Shown here one piece after another: positions 61,513 to 61,849 of a stretch of DNA of 61,849 bases. The stretch comes from Gnetum montanum (lineage: Eukaryota > Streptophyta > Gnetopsida > Gnetales > Gnetaceae). The stretch is taken from contig MNCI01024161.1 of assembly GCA_015680685.1 (NCBI GenBank), positions 37,870-99,718 on the forward strand. Direction: 5' to 3'. Both the position numbers and the translations under genes were made by a program. A model generated the notes under the pieces. The model had not been told where the DNA came from. It saw only the letters and a program-made list of their open reading frames with translations, and did no database searches. The first letter of the stretch is position 1. Every line of letters begins with the position of its first letter.

Positions 61513-61849
61513 TGATGAGTGGCAAGGTACCCCTACACTCAACCATATGAATATGAGCTTTCTCACGCGCGATCCAGTCGAACTTTGTAGACAGACTAGT
61601 TGTGGCACCTAGACAGTTATCCTTAGGTCACAGTTCGCTGTCTTCCCACCTAGACTAGTATTATATTTGTCATGTATGGTTTAGTACAGAGTGAGGTGTA
61701 TGATGTGTTCCTAATCTAACCGCTACTCCTGAAGGCAGTGGAAAATAATATTAACTAAGCTAAGCTAGGAGGGAAAGGGTAAGAAGATCTAATCTAGCCT
61801 AAGTGCGATGAGCATCCATTCCTTGATCATCCGTACACATCTTGGACTT
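61513..61849 (-). repeat. Inverted LTR, cut by window end
   Basis: TGATGAGTGGCAAGGTACCCC... matches the inverted solo LTR at 18,130 almost word for word for 320 bases (e.g. GACAGACTAGTTGTGGC). Only the U5 side is visible, so solo LTR or complete element cannot be told. Confidence 0.85.

Overview
The window is nuclear DNA of a land plant. Two spliced single-copy-type plant genes sit in about 50 kb of nested, decayed Ty3/gypsy retrotransposons. Long introns (about 3 kb and 1.7 kb in a gene for an 87-residue protein), AT-rich intergenic DNA, old Tat/Athila-like elements and many LINE/SINE remnants fit a large-genome seed plant. A gymnosperm is my guess, but nothing here proves it.

Layout. 1-16,225 is a stack of three related Ty3/gypsy elements. 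Element A (+) ends at 4155. It sits in element B (-, to 11,306), and B sits in element C (-, to 16,225). 16,226-17,636 is a gutted copy of the flanks of the HSBP locus found at 42 kb, with a tRNA-derived SINE inside it. 17,637-19,840 is the 5' part of element D (+), whose LTR holds an inverted solo LTR. 19,841-22,245 is AT-rich and holds a LINE fragment. From 22,246 comes an old element G. Its 5' LTR is split by element E (22,707-37,890, perfect 5-bp target duplication), a very long Tat/Athila-like element. E itself contains a solo LTR (24,736-25,501) and a probable solo LTR of another family that carries the 583-base assembly gap. E has gag, protease, RT, RNase H and integrase remnants, then a non-coding spacer, then an extra reading frame after integrase. 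That frame is preceded by a copy of the element's own U3 promoter block. G resumes to about 38.9 kb, then a solo LTR (39,051-39,898) and a LINE fragment.

Genes. HSBP (heat shock factor binding protein, +) spans about 42.19-47.95 kb with five exons; its last intron is a U12-type AT-AC intron. A type I ROP/RAC GTPase (-) has seven coding exons at 51,619-53,060 and a probable promoter near 55.4 kb. The two genes converge. Beyond the ROP gene come minisatellites, a 180-bp tandem repeat, a SINE, a decayed LINE (58.15-60.56 kb) and, at the window edge, another inverted LTR.

Workings. All the gypsy elements share LTR ends TGATGAG...CTCATCA, a primer site like that for tRNA-Asp, and similar R-U5 sequence. 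Their U3 regions fall into two types, marked by different palindromes (GCGATATCGC, or variants of TCAATGAGGCCTCATTGA). None looks able to move on its own: reading frames are full of stops, many of them TAG or TAA where related copies have glutamine, as expected from decay of methylated cytosine. HSBP and ROP are the only genes I regard as functional.
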